Below are positions 1 through 6,141 of a stretch of 8,138 bases of DNA, piece after piece. The stretch is from an uncultured Lachnospiraceae bacterium. GTDB taxonomy: Bacteria > Bacillota > Clostridia > Lachnospirales > Lachnospiraceae. A program made the translations under genes and the position numbers. The notes beneath the pieces were generated by a model. The model ran no database searches. It had not been told where the DNA came from and saw nothing but the letters and a program-made list of their open reading frames with translations. Each line of letters begins with the position of its first letter. Position 1 is the stretch's first letter. Location: contig CAMWMO010000045.1 in the NCBI GenBank assembly GCA_947175305.1, forward strand, positions 1 through 8,138, read 5' to 3'.

Positions 1-81
1 AATGCTGCCCTCTTCGTTAAAGAGCAGTACCAGGTCCATCGTTTCATCTGCAATTCGGGAATTTAACCCTCCAAATTCCAT
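1..81 (-). CDS. PAS-like sensor protein, N-terminal fragment
   Basis: This is the first 27 codons of a gene that continues past the left edge. The ATG at 79-81 is preceded by GAGGTG (89-94) with a 7-nt spacer, an excellent ribosome binding site. The peptide starts MEFGGLNSRIADETMDLVLL and continues FNEEGSI. A stretch of the type 'MDLVLLFNEEGSI' is typical of the first strand of a PAS domain, where the sequence usually continues into an 'LYAN'-like segment. The gene begins 26 nt after the Hpt gene stop, so it is probably co-transcribed with it. Given the neighbouring receiver and Hpt proteins, a hybrid histidine kinase is the most likely full product; a PAS-GGDEF protein is an alternative. The reading frame and start are well supported; the domain call rests on few residues. 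Confidence 0.6.
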   Translation of the reverse strand, partial: MEFGGLNSRIADETMDLVLLFNEEGSI

Positions 82-88
82 AGTAACC

Positions 89-94
89 CACCTC
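89..94 (-). promoter_or_regulatory. Ribosome binding site of the PAS-like gene
   Basis: GAGGTG on the minus strand, 7 nt before the ATG at 79-81. It is the main evidence that the short open frame at the window edge is a real gene start. Confidence 0.75.
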
Positions 95-107
95 AAAGAA
101 AATTATT

Positions 108-479
108 TTACATATTTTCGTTGATGATGACAATAAACTTCTCATACACAGTCTTGATCTCCTGCCACAGCTCGTTCGCACGCGCCGCATCCACCTCGTC
201 GGCGGCCTTGTTGCGCAGCTCCTCCACCAGATCGGAGACCTTGTTAAAAATGGGGGTAAGGCCCAGATTGCCCACCACGCCCTTCAAAGCGTGCGCACAC
301 TTGTATGCCTCCTCAAAGGCACCCGCCTCTATGTTGGTTCCCAGATTCGCGTAGTTCGGATCCGCCGGAAACTTGCCTAAGAACTTCTGATAAATCGCAT
401 CGTTCCCCATGAACCTCTTCAGTGTAGCCTCTACATCCGCGCCGTTTTCCTCCAACTGCTGTCTAAACTTGTCATCCAT
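108..479 (-). CDS. Free-standing Hpt histidine phosphotransfer protein
   Basis: A 123-residue cytoplasmic protein consisting of little more than one Hpt domain. It would shuttle phosphate between a hybrid kinase's receiver and a response regulator. The signature AHALKGVVGNLGL lies at residues 62-74, so His63 is the predicted phosphorylated residue, followed by the conserved Lys66-Gly67 and the Gly that lets the partner receiver dock. The rest is predicted helical, as expected for a four-helix Hpt bundle. The ATG at 477-479 was chosen because GAGGAG lies 8 nt upstream (488-493); the in-frame extension to a TTG near 539 would run through the hairpin and has no such site. It sits between the HD-GYP regulator (97 nt upstream) and the PAS-like gene (26 nt downstream). 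No kinase or output domain is present, so partners must supply both. Family assignment is secure; the partners are inferred. Confidence 0.9.
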   Translation of the reverse strand: MDDKFRQQLEENGADVEATLKRFMGNDAIYQKFLGKFPADPNYANLGTNIEAGAFEEAYKCAHALKGVVGNLGLTPIFNKVSDLVEELRNKAADEVDAARANELWQEIKTVYEKFIVIINENM

Positions 480-487
480 ACTTCTTT

Positions 488-493
488 CTCCTC
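488..493 (-). promoter_or_regulatory. Ribosome binding site deciding the Hpt start
   Basis: GAGGAG on the minus strand with an 8-nt spacer to the ATG at 477-479; a second purine-rich AAGGAG lies just upstream. It argues for a 123-residue protein rather than the longer in-frame reading. Confidence 0.7.
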
Positions 494-528
494 TCCTTAC
501 CCTGCCATAATATTCCTGCACAACGCAT

Positions 529-566
529 GAAGACTGCAAAACACAAAATTTGGTTTTACAGTCTTC
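529..566 (-). other. Intercistronic hairpin between HD-GYP and Hpt genes
   Basis: An inverted repeat with arms 529-542 and 553-566 and a 10-nt loop (543-552). Eight outer base pairs (GAAGACTG/CAGTCTTC) and five inner pairs (AAAAC/GTTTT) are perfect. The one odd position (537 with 558) is C against A on the plus strand but U against G on the minus-strand RNA, so all 14 positions can pair in the transcript of these genes. No run of T follows in either direction, so it is not a classical intrinsic terminator. A role in mRNA processing, stability or partial attenuation between the two genes is inferred. Confidence 0.6.
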
Positions 567-576
567 GACGCTACAC

Positions 577-1674
577 TTATAATGTAAAATTAAACATATT
601 GATCACTTCTACAATGTTAAAGAAGTCTTCCTTAGCAAGTTTAAAGCACTCAATGACGTCATCCGAAAACTGTCCGCATTCCCCATTTAAGATCATTTCA
701 TATGCCTCAGAATTGCTGTATGCGCTCTTGTATACTCTCTCGCTCACCAGAGCCTCGTATACATCCGCAATAGATACGATCTGCGCACTGATCGGGATTT
801 CATCACCAACCAGATGATCCGGATATCCCCTGCCATCACTTCTCTCGTGATGATAGCGGCATATCTCATAACAGTACTGGTAAAAGTCGTCAGGGTACGG
901 CGGCTTAAATGACTCCAGAATCTCACAGCCGATCGTCGTATGCGTCTTCATCACCTCGAACTCATCCGGTGTCAGCTTGCCCGGCTTCAACAGAATGGAA
1001 TCCGGTATACCGATCTTACCCACATCGTGGAGGGCGGACGCTCTGGCGATCTGATCAATCTGTACCGGCGTCAGTCCGTACTTCGGGAAATATTTTGCAA
1101 GGTACTTTAAGAGGATTCTGGTCAGATACTTGATCCTCTTGACATGATCTCCTGTCTCTACGCTTCTGAACTCCACTACGGAACCGAGAGCGTCGATCAT
1201 AAACTCGTTGTTGACACGGATCGCCTTCTCCTGCTCACGGATCGTCTCTTCCTGCTCCTTTAAACGAATCTCCAGATTCTTCTTGCTCTGGTAAAGTTCA
1301 ATGATATTGCTTGCACGTCTCTTGATGATATTGGATTCAAAGGGCTTGTGCATCACATCCGCGATGCCGTACTCATAAGCCTTCTCCTCGCTCTCCTGAG
1401 GCGTCATACTGGTAATCAGGATAACCGGGATCTTCTCTAAGAGTTCTTTCTCCTTCATGTAATCCAAAACACCAAAGCCGTCCATAACCGGCATGATAAC
1501 ATCAAGCAGGATCAGCGCGATATCATTATTTTGCTCGATCGCCTCGATCGCCGCCATTCCGTTAGCCGCTTCCACAATGTCATAATCGGCATCAAACATC
1601 AGGCTGAGTATTGTCCTGTTTACTTCTTCATCATCCACAATCAGTAACTGCTGTCTGGTTGCATTCGCACTCAT
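577..1674 (-). CDS. Response regulator: receiver + HD-GYP phosphodiesterase
   Basis: A 365-residue cytoplasmic two-domain protein. Residues 8-120 form a receiver: acidic pair Asp14-Asp15, phosphoacceptor Asp58 (LLDVIMP), Thr88 and Lys110 (HKPF). A charged, probably coiled-coil linker covers about 128-155. Residues 157-350 form an HD-GYP domain, a family that hydrolyses cyclic-di-GMP. All expected metal ligands are visible: Glu173, His177, His216-Asp217 (HDVGK), His245, His275-His276 and Asp304, with the HHExxDGxGYP motif intact at 275-285. The Glu-x3-His pair at 173/177 matches the pattern known from trinuclear-metal HD-GYP enzymes. I therefore infer an active phosphodiesterase gated by phosphorylation. 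The ATG at 1672-1674 fits the domain start but its ribosome site is weak; a strong AAGGAGG lies 54 nt further up, so an N-terminal extension is possible. It has its own consensus promoter and is followed by an Hpt gene. Confidence 0.92.
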   Translation of the reverse strand: MSANATRQQLLIVDDEEVNRTILSLMFDADYDIVEAANGMAAIEAIEQNNDIALILLDVIMPVMDGFGVLDYMKEKELLEKIPVILITSMTPQESEEKAYEYGIADVMHKPFESNIIKRRASNIIELYQSKKNLEIRLKEQEETIREQEKAIRVNNEFMIDALGSVVEFRSVETGDHVKRIKYLTRILLKYLAKYFPKYGLTPVQIDQIARASALHDVGKIGIPDSILLKPGKLTPDEFEVMKTHTTIGCEILESFKPPYPDDFYQYCYEICRYHHERSDGRGYPDHLVGDEIPISAQIVSIADVYEALVSERVYKSAYSNSEAYEMILNGECGQFSDDVIECFKLAKEDFFNIVEVINMFNFTL

Positions 1675-1727
1675 ATCACCCGCTCGATCCGTCCCTTCAT
1701 CCGTCAGCACGAAAGGAATCGGACCTT

Positions 1728-1734
1728 CCTCCTT
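1728..1734 (-). promoter_or_regulatory. Strong Shine-Dalgarno lacking an ATG at normal distance
   Basis: AAGGAGG on the minus strand in the leader of the HD-GYP gene. With an 8-nt spacer the next in-frame codon is ATT (1717-1719), then GTG (1708-1710) with a 17-nt spacer; the first ATG is at 1672-1674. It may mark a rare-start N-terminus of about 380 residues, or act as a ribosome standby site. The sequence alone does not decide. Confidence 0.4.
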
Positions 1735-1741
1735 TTCCCAT

Positions 1742-1756
1742 TTTTTACAGTAAAAA
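1742..1756. promoter_or_regulatory. Palindrome just downstream of the signalling promoter
   Basis: TTTTTAC-A-GTAAAAA, a perfect 7+1+7 palindrome. From the promoter position it would lie roughly at +16 to +30 of the transcript. With one central base it cannot fold as an RNA hairpin without opening several pairs, so a DNA-binding operator is the more sensible reading. AT-rich composition makes chance a real possibility. Confidence 0.3.
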
Positions 1757-1778
1757 TGAAAACGATAATTTCCCAATG

Positions 1779-1807
1779 ATTATACAATTATTCCTACTGA
1801 TTGTCAA
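1779..1807 (-). promoter_or_regulatory. Consensus sigma-A promoter of the signalling cluster
   Basis: On the minus strand, TTGACA (1802-1807) and TATAAT (1779-1784) are separated by exactly 17 nt (1785-1801). Both hexamers match the housekeeping consensus perfectly. Transcription should start near 1772, giving a leader of about 98 nt before the ATG of the HD-GYP gene. The -35 box begins 7 nt past the fructokinase stop, which separates the signalling genes from the sugar operon as a transcription unit. The in-frame TTG at 1774-1776 would lie upstream of this start and cannot be the start codon on this transcript. Confidence 0.85.
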
Positions 1808-1814
1808 TGGCGGT

Positions 1815-2780
1815 TTATTCCTGTGAGAGGATAAAATCCCTCACTTCCTTCTCCTCCGGCATCACACGAAGCGCCCCTTTACGGGTGGTGATGATAGAAG
1901 CCGCCGCATTGGCGAAAGTCAGCATCTCGGTCAACTTACTTTCATCTAAATTATGTAAACCATATTGAAGAACATGATGCAGGCAGCATCCGCCGAAGGT
2001 ATCTCCCGCTCCGGTGGTCTCAATGGTCTTCTCCTGCAGGAAGGGCTTCACCTCCACGCGCAGATCTTTATAGTAGGCACGGCTGCCGTCCTTGCCCATG
2101 GAGAGCATGATCAGGGGAATATCATACTGTGCCCGCAGTTTGGCGATCCCGGCATCAAAGTCCTCCTCGCCCGTAAGCCACTGGATCTCATTGTCGGAAA
2201 TCTTCAGCACATCGCACTGGGACAAACCGTAGGCCACCTGCTCCTTCGCATCATCCAGGGATTTCCAGAGGGGTTCTCTCAGGTTCGGGTCAAAGGAGAT
2301 CACCGCACCCGCTTCCTTCGCCGCCGCAATCGCTTTCTTAGTGGCGCTGCGCACTCCATCATGGGTCATGGACAGAGTTCCGAAATGGAAGATCTGCGCA
2401 TCCTTCACCAGATTCAGATCCACTTCCTCCTCTTTCAACATCATATCCGCCCCCGGATTCCGATAGAATGAAAAATCTCTGTCCCCATCCGCAAAGGTCT
2501 CCACGAACGCCAGCGTAGTGCGCACCTCCTCGTCCATCACCAGATTGGAGGTATCGATCCCGACTTCTTCCAGAGTCGCCTTCAGACGGTTCCCAAAGAT
2601 ATCCTTACCCACCTTGCCGATAAACGCGGTCTTTCTGCCAAGCTTTGTCAGCATGGCAAGCACATTGCAGGGCGCACCGCCAGGGTTCGCCTCATAGATC
2701 GGGTTTCCCTGCCCGCTTGTGCCGTTCTCCGTAAAATCGATCAAAAGCTCTCCCAATGCCACCACATCATATTTTTTCAT
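1815..2780 (-). CDS. scrK: PfkB-family fructokinase
   Basis: A 321-residue cytoplasmic ribokinase-family sugar kinase, predicted to convert fructose plus ATP to fructose 6-phosphate. The N-terminal sugar-binding signature is present (GELLIDF at 10-16, NPGGAPCNV at 32-40), as are DPNLR at 164-168 and the C-terminal PfkB signature TTGAGDTF at 255-262 with catalytic base Asp260 and the anion hole. Length is normal for the family. The ATG at 2778-2780 was chosen over an in-frame TTG at 2804 because GGAGG (2789-2793) lies 8 nt before it; that site would be inside the longer reading. It follows the GH32 gene by 32 nt and uses the fructose that enzyme releases, which supports fructose over other PfkB substrates. 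It ends the sugar operon. Family certain; substrate inferred from context and the fructokinase-like N-terminus. Confidence 0.92.
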   Translation of the reverse strand: MKKYDVVALGELLIDFTENGTSGQGNPIYEANPGGAPCNVLAMLTKLGRKTAFIGKVGKDIFGNRLKATLEEVGIDTSNLVMDEEVRTTLAFVETFADGDRDFSFYRNPGADMMLKEEEVDLNLVKDAQIFHFGTLSMTHDGVRSATKKAIAAAKEAGAVISFDPNLREPLWKSLDDAKEQVAYGLSQCDVLKISDNEIQWLTGEEDFDAGIAKLRAQYDIPLIMLSMGKDGSRAYYKDLRVEVKPFLQEKTIETTGAGDTFGGCCLHHVLQYGLHNLDESKLTEMLTFANAAASIITTRKGALRVMPEEKEVRDFILSQE

Positions 2781-2788
2781 GTCGTCCA

Positions 2789-2793
2789 CCTCC
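2789..2793 (-). promoter_or_regulatory. Ribosome binding site deciding the fructokinase start
   Basis: GGAGG on the minus strand, 8 nt before the ATG at 2778-2780. It lies downstream of the competing TTG at 2804, so it supports the shorter 321-residue protein. Confidence 0.75.
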
Positions 2794-2812
2794 GCTTCCG
2801 CCAAAGCAATCC

Positions 2813-4297
2813 TTATTTCAATTCATATTTTACCACATCCATAGTCACTTCACCATCTGCAAAAAAGGAGATTCTGTCCGCCGACAGATCCGTGTACATC
2901 GTTGCCGCAAGTGTGTACTCTCCGTCATTCACAAAAACTTCCACGCTGAATCTGTCCAAAATGATCCGCATCTTGATATTGCCGTCCTTATTCGGCACCA
3001 GGCAGCGACGCTGATGGATGATGGCTCGTCTGGAGCCCGAAAACTTCCGATCCACTTTCACGATAGACTCATGCGGACGGAAGCTGATCGAGGTGCGACA
3101 AACATCGTTCTGGGCAAATCTGACCGCAAACCTCTGATAGAGCTTCTCCGCATCCGCAGGCCGCACCGTCAGCTCCATATCCACTTTGCGCCCTTCTATG
3201 CCCGCCAGACTGATCTCATCCGAAAAAGTCACATTTTCATGCCGCACTTCTTCTCCCCGCAGCGTTTCCAGCTCTCTTATGGGATTCTGATACAGGCGGC
3301 CGTTTTTCACAGAGAGTTCCCTTGGCAGAGTCATCTGTCCCAGCCAGGGCTGATCAGGTGTATGTAAGTTACAGGTATCCCAGTTCTGCATCCAGCCGAT
3401 CATGATCCTTCTGCCGTCCGGCGCAAGAATCGTCTGGGGCGCATAGAAATCAATGCCGTAATCAATGGACTGGTTATGCTCCTCGGTGAAGCTCTCCGTC
3501 TCCTCGTCGTAGGAACCGATCAGGCAGAGGGTGCCGTTACCGTTATGATACTCAAAACCGTAAGGCAGCATATCCTGCGGGCTGGTGATCAGGACTGCCT
3601 TGCCGTCCAGCATAAAGAAATCAGGGCACTCCCACATTTTTCCAAAGCGTTTGTCGTTAGCCGCCAGTATCTTCTCGTACTTCCAGTGAACGCCGTCCGG
3701 GCTGCTGAAAAGAAGAATGCGTCCGTCTCCCTCCTCCGTGCAGTTTCCCACCACGCAGCGGTAGGAACCGTCCGGCTTCTGCCACAGCTTCGGGTCACGG
3801 AAATCGAACTTGCTGCCGCCCTCCGGCAGATCCTCTCTGGTAAGCACCGGGTTGCCCGTGTATTTCTCATAATCGATCCCGTCCCCCACGGCGATACATT
3901 GTGTCTGAATATCCCGGGCGCTGCCGTCCGGCTGGGTCTCCCTGGCAACCCCTGTATACATCAGCAGGTGCCTGCCGTCCGGCAGTACCACGGCACTGCC
4001 GGAAAAGCACCCGTCCCTGTCATAATCCATATCAGGCGCCAGAGCCGCCGGAAGATACTCCCAGTGCAGCAGGTCTTTTGAAACCGCATGGCCCCAGTGC
4101 ATCGGCCCCCAGTGAGAGTCATAGGGATGATACTGATAGAACATGTGATATTCCCCTTTGTAATAAGAAAACCCGTTGGGGTCATTCATCCACCCCACAC
4201 GGGTGGACAGATGGAAGGCCGGCTTCTCCTCCCGGCCGATCTTCCGCTCCATCGTCTCCTCATATCTTCTCGCATCACGCAAAGTCTGGCTTATCAT
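2813..4297 (-). CDS. GH32 beta-fructosidase (sucrase), intracellular
   Basis: A 494-residue glycoside hydrolase of family 32, the ScrB/SacA-like group that cleaves terminal beta-fructosyl bonds of sucrose or short fructans. The five-bladed propeller (about 28-330) carries WMNDPNG at 36-42 with nucleophile Asp39, FSGSAV at 98-103, FRDP at 166-169 with transition-state stabiliser Asp168, and MWECPDFF at 221-228 with acid/base Glu223. The C-terminal beta-sandwich (about 345-494) includes DRFSVEVFVNDGE at 448-460. No signal peptide or membrane segment is seen, so it acts in the cytoplasm. ATG at 4297 has GGAGG 7 nt upstream. With an ABC importer beside it the substrate should arrive unphosphorylated, so sucrose or short fructo-oligosaccharides fit better than sucrose 6-phosphate. 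It lies 137 nt after the binding-protein gene and 32 nt before the fructokinase gene. Exact chain-length preference cannot be read from sequence. Confidence 0.95.
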   Translation of the reverse strand: MISQTLRDARRYEETMERKIGREEKPAFHLSTRVGWMNDPNGFSYYKGEYHMFYQYHPYDSHWGPMHWGHAVSKDLLHWEYLPAALAPDMDYDRDGCFSGSAVVLPDGRHLLMYTGVARETQPDGSARDIQTQCIAVGDGIDYEKYTGNPVLTREDLPEGGSKFDFRDPKLWQKPDGSYRCVVGNCTEEGDGRILLFSSPDGVHWKYEKILAANDKRFGKMWECPDFFMLDGKAVLITSPQDMLPYGFEYHNGNGTLCLIGSYDEETESFTEEHNQSIDYGIDFYAPQTILAPDGRRIMIGWMQNWDTCNLHTPDQPWLGQMTLPRELSVKNGRLYQNPIRELETLRGEEVRHENVTFSDEISLAGIEGRKVDMELTVRPADAEKLYQRFAVRFAQNDVCRTSISFRPHESIVKVDRKFSGSRRAIIHQRRCLVPNKDGNIKMRIILDRFSVEVFVNDGEYTLAATMYTDLSADRISFFADGEVTMDVVKYELK

Positions 4298-4373
4298 GTC
4301 TATTCCTCCTGCTATTATCTAAACTCGCAAATACGCGCTTTCTGCGCTCTACGTCCGCCTTCATCATAACCTA

Positions 4374-4410
4374 ATATCGGAGCAGATTCCATAGTTTTCT
4401 GCTCCGATAT
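4374..4410 (-). other. Intercistronic hairpin between binding-protein and GH32 genes
   Basis: Arms 4374-4386 (ATATCGGAGCAGA) and 4398-4410 (TCTGCTCCGATAT) are a perfect 13-bp inverted repeat around an 11-nt loop. It starts 24 nt after the binding-protein stop on the minus strand. No T-run follows in either direction, so full termination is unlikely. Stem-loops in this position, 3' of ABC binding-protein genes, are known in other operons to protect the upstream mRNA and raise binding-protein output over the downstream genes; that role here is inferred. Confidence 0.65.
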
Positions 4411-4434
4411 CATATATTAGTGCTTCTCACACGG

Positions 4435-6120
4435 TTAGTCTGCCGTATCCACGCCCGCATAGCGATTGTACGCATCCTGGTATACCGTCAAGAGTTTTTC
4501 CATTCCGCATTTATCTGTCAAATGTTTGATGTAGGCGTTCCACTCTTCATCCGTTGGTCCACCGTTCTTGATCCACAGACCTTCCTGCTCGGAGACAGCG
4601 CTCTCGAAGTTCGCCTTGTACCAGTCGATATCATCCAGTTCTCTTCCCGTGAACACACAGTCCACCGGGTAAGTCGCCGTGTCGTCCACATAGGGCATCC
4701 AGAAATCATACAAGTCGGTCAGACGCTCGATGGCACGATCCTCCATCTTGAAGGTAGTCTGGTAATAGTCGCTCAAGATCAGCTTCGGCCCTGCCACCTC
4801 ACACTCGCCTTTTAACTCACCAGAACCCTTGCCATACTTTTCACGGCTCTCATCGTCAGATATACTCAGCCACACGCCGTCCTCATCCTGTCCCGTAAAG
4901 TAGGTGCCGATGGGGCCATAGTGAAGCTGCATTACGATTTCCGGGTCATACCACATATCATAAAATTTCAGTAGGTTTGCCGGGCTCTTACACTTCTTCG
5001 TGATATTGAGCTGTCCGCTGTTGATACCGCCACCGGTACGGATCGTCACATTGTGGGTGCCGTCCGGGCCGTCCAGAATGGGAAGGAACACATAATCTTC
5101 CGCATAGTCGCCCATCAGCTCTTCAATGTACCACCAGGTGGAAACGCCCACATAACCCTGAGAACACTTGGAGATCAACTGGGTATCGGACTGGCTGAAC
5201 ATCTCCAGATCCATCAACCCTTCCGCATACCAGTCATGGAAGTAGGTGACCGCATCCCGGTACTGATCTGTCACACACATAAACTCTACCGTGCCGTCAT
5301 CGCGCAGAACCAGATCATTGCAGACGTCGTTTGGCCAGTTGGTAAACCCAAAGCCCGCATAGAAGATGTTCTGTCCCCAGCACCACTGGTCGAAGCCCGT
5401 ACTCATAGGAATCGTGCTCCCCGGCGCATTGCCATAATACTTCGCGCTCATATCATTGTCTTTAAAAGCTTTCAAAGCGGTGTGAAGTTCATCCAGCGTA
5501 GTGGGCACCTCAAGTCCCAAATCGTCAAGCCACGCCTTATTGATCATGGCAAACTGGGGGATCGAGTAAATGCTGTAGTCCTCCGGTGCGCCGATACCCG
5601 CCGTTCCCATGCGCTCACCTGCGGGTAAACCGTAGATATAACCATCATCCATGGTGATTGCGCTGCGGATATCCGGGTTCTCCTCCAGAATTTTGCTCAA
5701 GTTAGGCATATACTCTTCAGTCAGATAAGGGGTCAGGTCAATGAACGTGCCGTCATCCCCATAACGGGAGATATCGTAATTGCTGAAGCCAACACCCATA
5801 AAGGCATCAGGAAGTTCGTCGCCCGCAATGCGGATATTGACCTGCTCTCCCAGAGACTCGCTCATAGTGGTCCATTCAATATCTATTCCCGCCTCTGACA
5901 TGAGTTCATTCAAGACCACATTATCATCGTAGCCGGGGCTTAACGCACTCTGGGCGCCCATGATCCCAAACTCCGTCTGGGTCGTATCCGTGTTCGCAAC
6001 ACCTTTTTCATGGTGTCCGTAGTCCTTATTTCCGCAGGCCGTCACAGACAGGGCAAGAGCAGCCATAAGCGTACAGGACACCAGCCTCTTTCTATCATTG
6101 CATACTTTCCAGTCTCTCAT
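4435..6120 (-). CDS. LplA-like lipoprotein, ABC sugar solute-binding protein
   Basis: A 561-residue secreted lipoprotein that would capture the sugar outside the membrane and deliver it to the two permeases. Residues 1-28 are a lipoprotein signal peptide: positive n-region (DRKR), hydrophobic stretch SCTLMAALALSV, and lipobox VTAC, so Cys29 is the predicted lipid anchor. Binding-protein landmarks follow: ELPDAFMG at 102-109, YGLPAGE at 163-169, MINKAWLDDLGLEVPTTLDEL at 192-212, and the closing GMEKLLTVYQDAYNRY at 539-554 typical of the LplA type. Its 561 residues place it in the large class usual for this subfamily. Aromatic clusters (WCWG, WWY) could stack on sugar rings. ATG at 6120 has an AAAGG site about 10 nt upstream, and the gene starts 21 nt after the second permease. 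The ligand, sucrose or fructo-oligosaccharide, is inferred from the GH32 and fructokinase genes. Confidence 0.93.
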   Translation of the reverse strand: MRDWKVCNDRKRLVSCTLMAALALSVTACGNKDYGHHEKGVANTDTTQTEFGIMGAQSALSPGYDDNVVLNELMSEAGIDIEWTTMSESLGEQVNIRIAGDELPDAFMGVGFSNYDISRYGDDGTFIDLTPYLTEEYMPNLSKILEENPDIRSAITMDDGYIYGLPAGERMGTAGIGAPEDYSIYSIPQFAMINKAWLDDLGLEVPTTLDELHTALKAFKDNDMSAKYYGNAPGSTIPMSTGFDQWCWGQNIFYAGFGFTNWPNDVCNDLVLRDDGTVEFMCVTDQYRDAVTYFHDWYAEGLMDLEMFSQSDTQLISKCSQGYVGVSTWWYIEELMGDYAEDYVFLPILDGPDGTHNVTIRTGGGINSGQLNITKKCKSPANLLKFYDMWYDPEIVMQLHYGPIGTYFTGQDEDGVWLSISDDESREKYGKGSGELKGECEVAGPKLILSDYYQTTFKMEDRAIERLTDLYDFWMPYVDDTATYPVDCVFTGRELDDIDWYKANFESAVSEQEGLWIKNGGPTDEEWNAYIKHLTDKCGMEKLLTVYQDAYNRYAGVDTAD

Positions 6121-6141
6121 AATATGATTTCCTTTCTGCGG

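Noticed and set aside
480..539. Twenty-residue N-terminal extension of the Hpt protein
   Set aside because: It starts with TTG inside the hairpin arm, has no ribosome site, and is not needed for the Hpt fold.
1671..1700. Nine-codon leader frame whose TGA overlaps the ATG of the HD-GYP gene
   Set aside because: The overlap could couple translation, but no ribosome site lies at a usable distance from its ATG and such tiny frames arise by chance.
1774..1776. In-frame TTG giving a 399-residue HD-GYP protein
   Set aside because: It falls between the -10 box and the predicted transcript start, so it would not be in the mRNA made from this promoter.
529..4410. Reading either intercistronic hairpin as an intrinsic terminator
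   Set aside because: Neither stem is followed by a T-run on either strand, and genes continue closely downstream in the same direction.
4298..4434. Possible internal promoter before the GH32 gene (GATAAT near the ribosome site) and a cre-like AAAGCGC
   Set aside because: No acceptable -35 box occurs 16-18 nt upstream, the -10-like box nearly abuts the ribosome site, and the cre-like stretch misses several consensus positions.
1965..5628. Long plus-strand open frames opposite the fructokinase, GH32 and binding-protein genes (for example 1965-2471, 3476-4081, 5053-5628)
   Set aside because: They lie entirely antisense to genes with clear family motifs, show no recognisable domains, and are expected by-products of codon composition.
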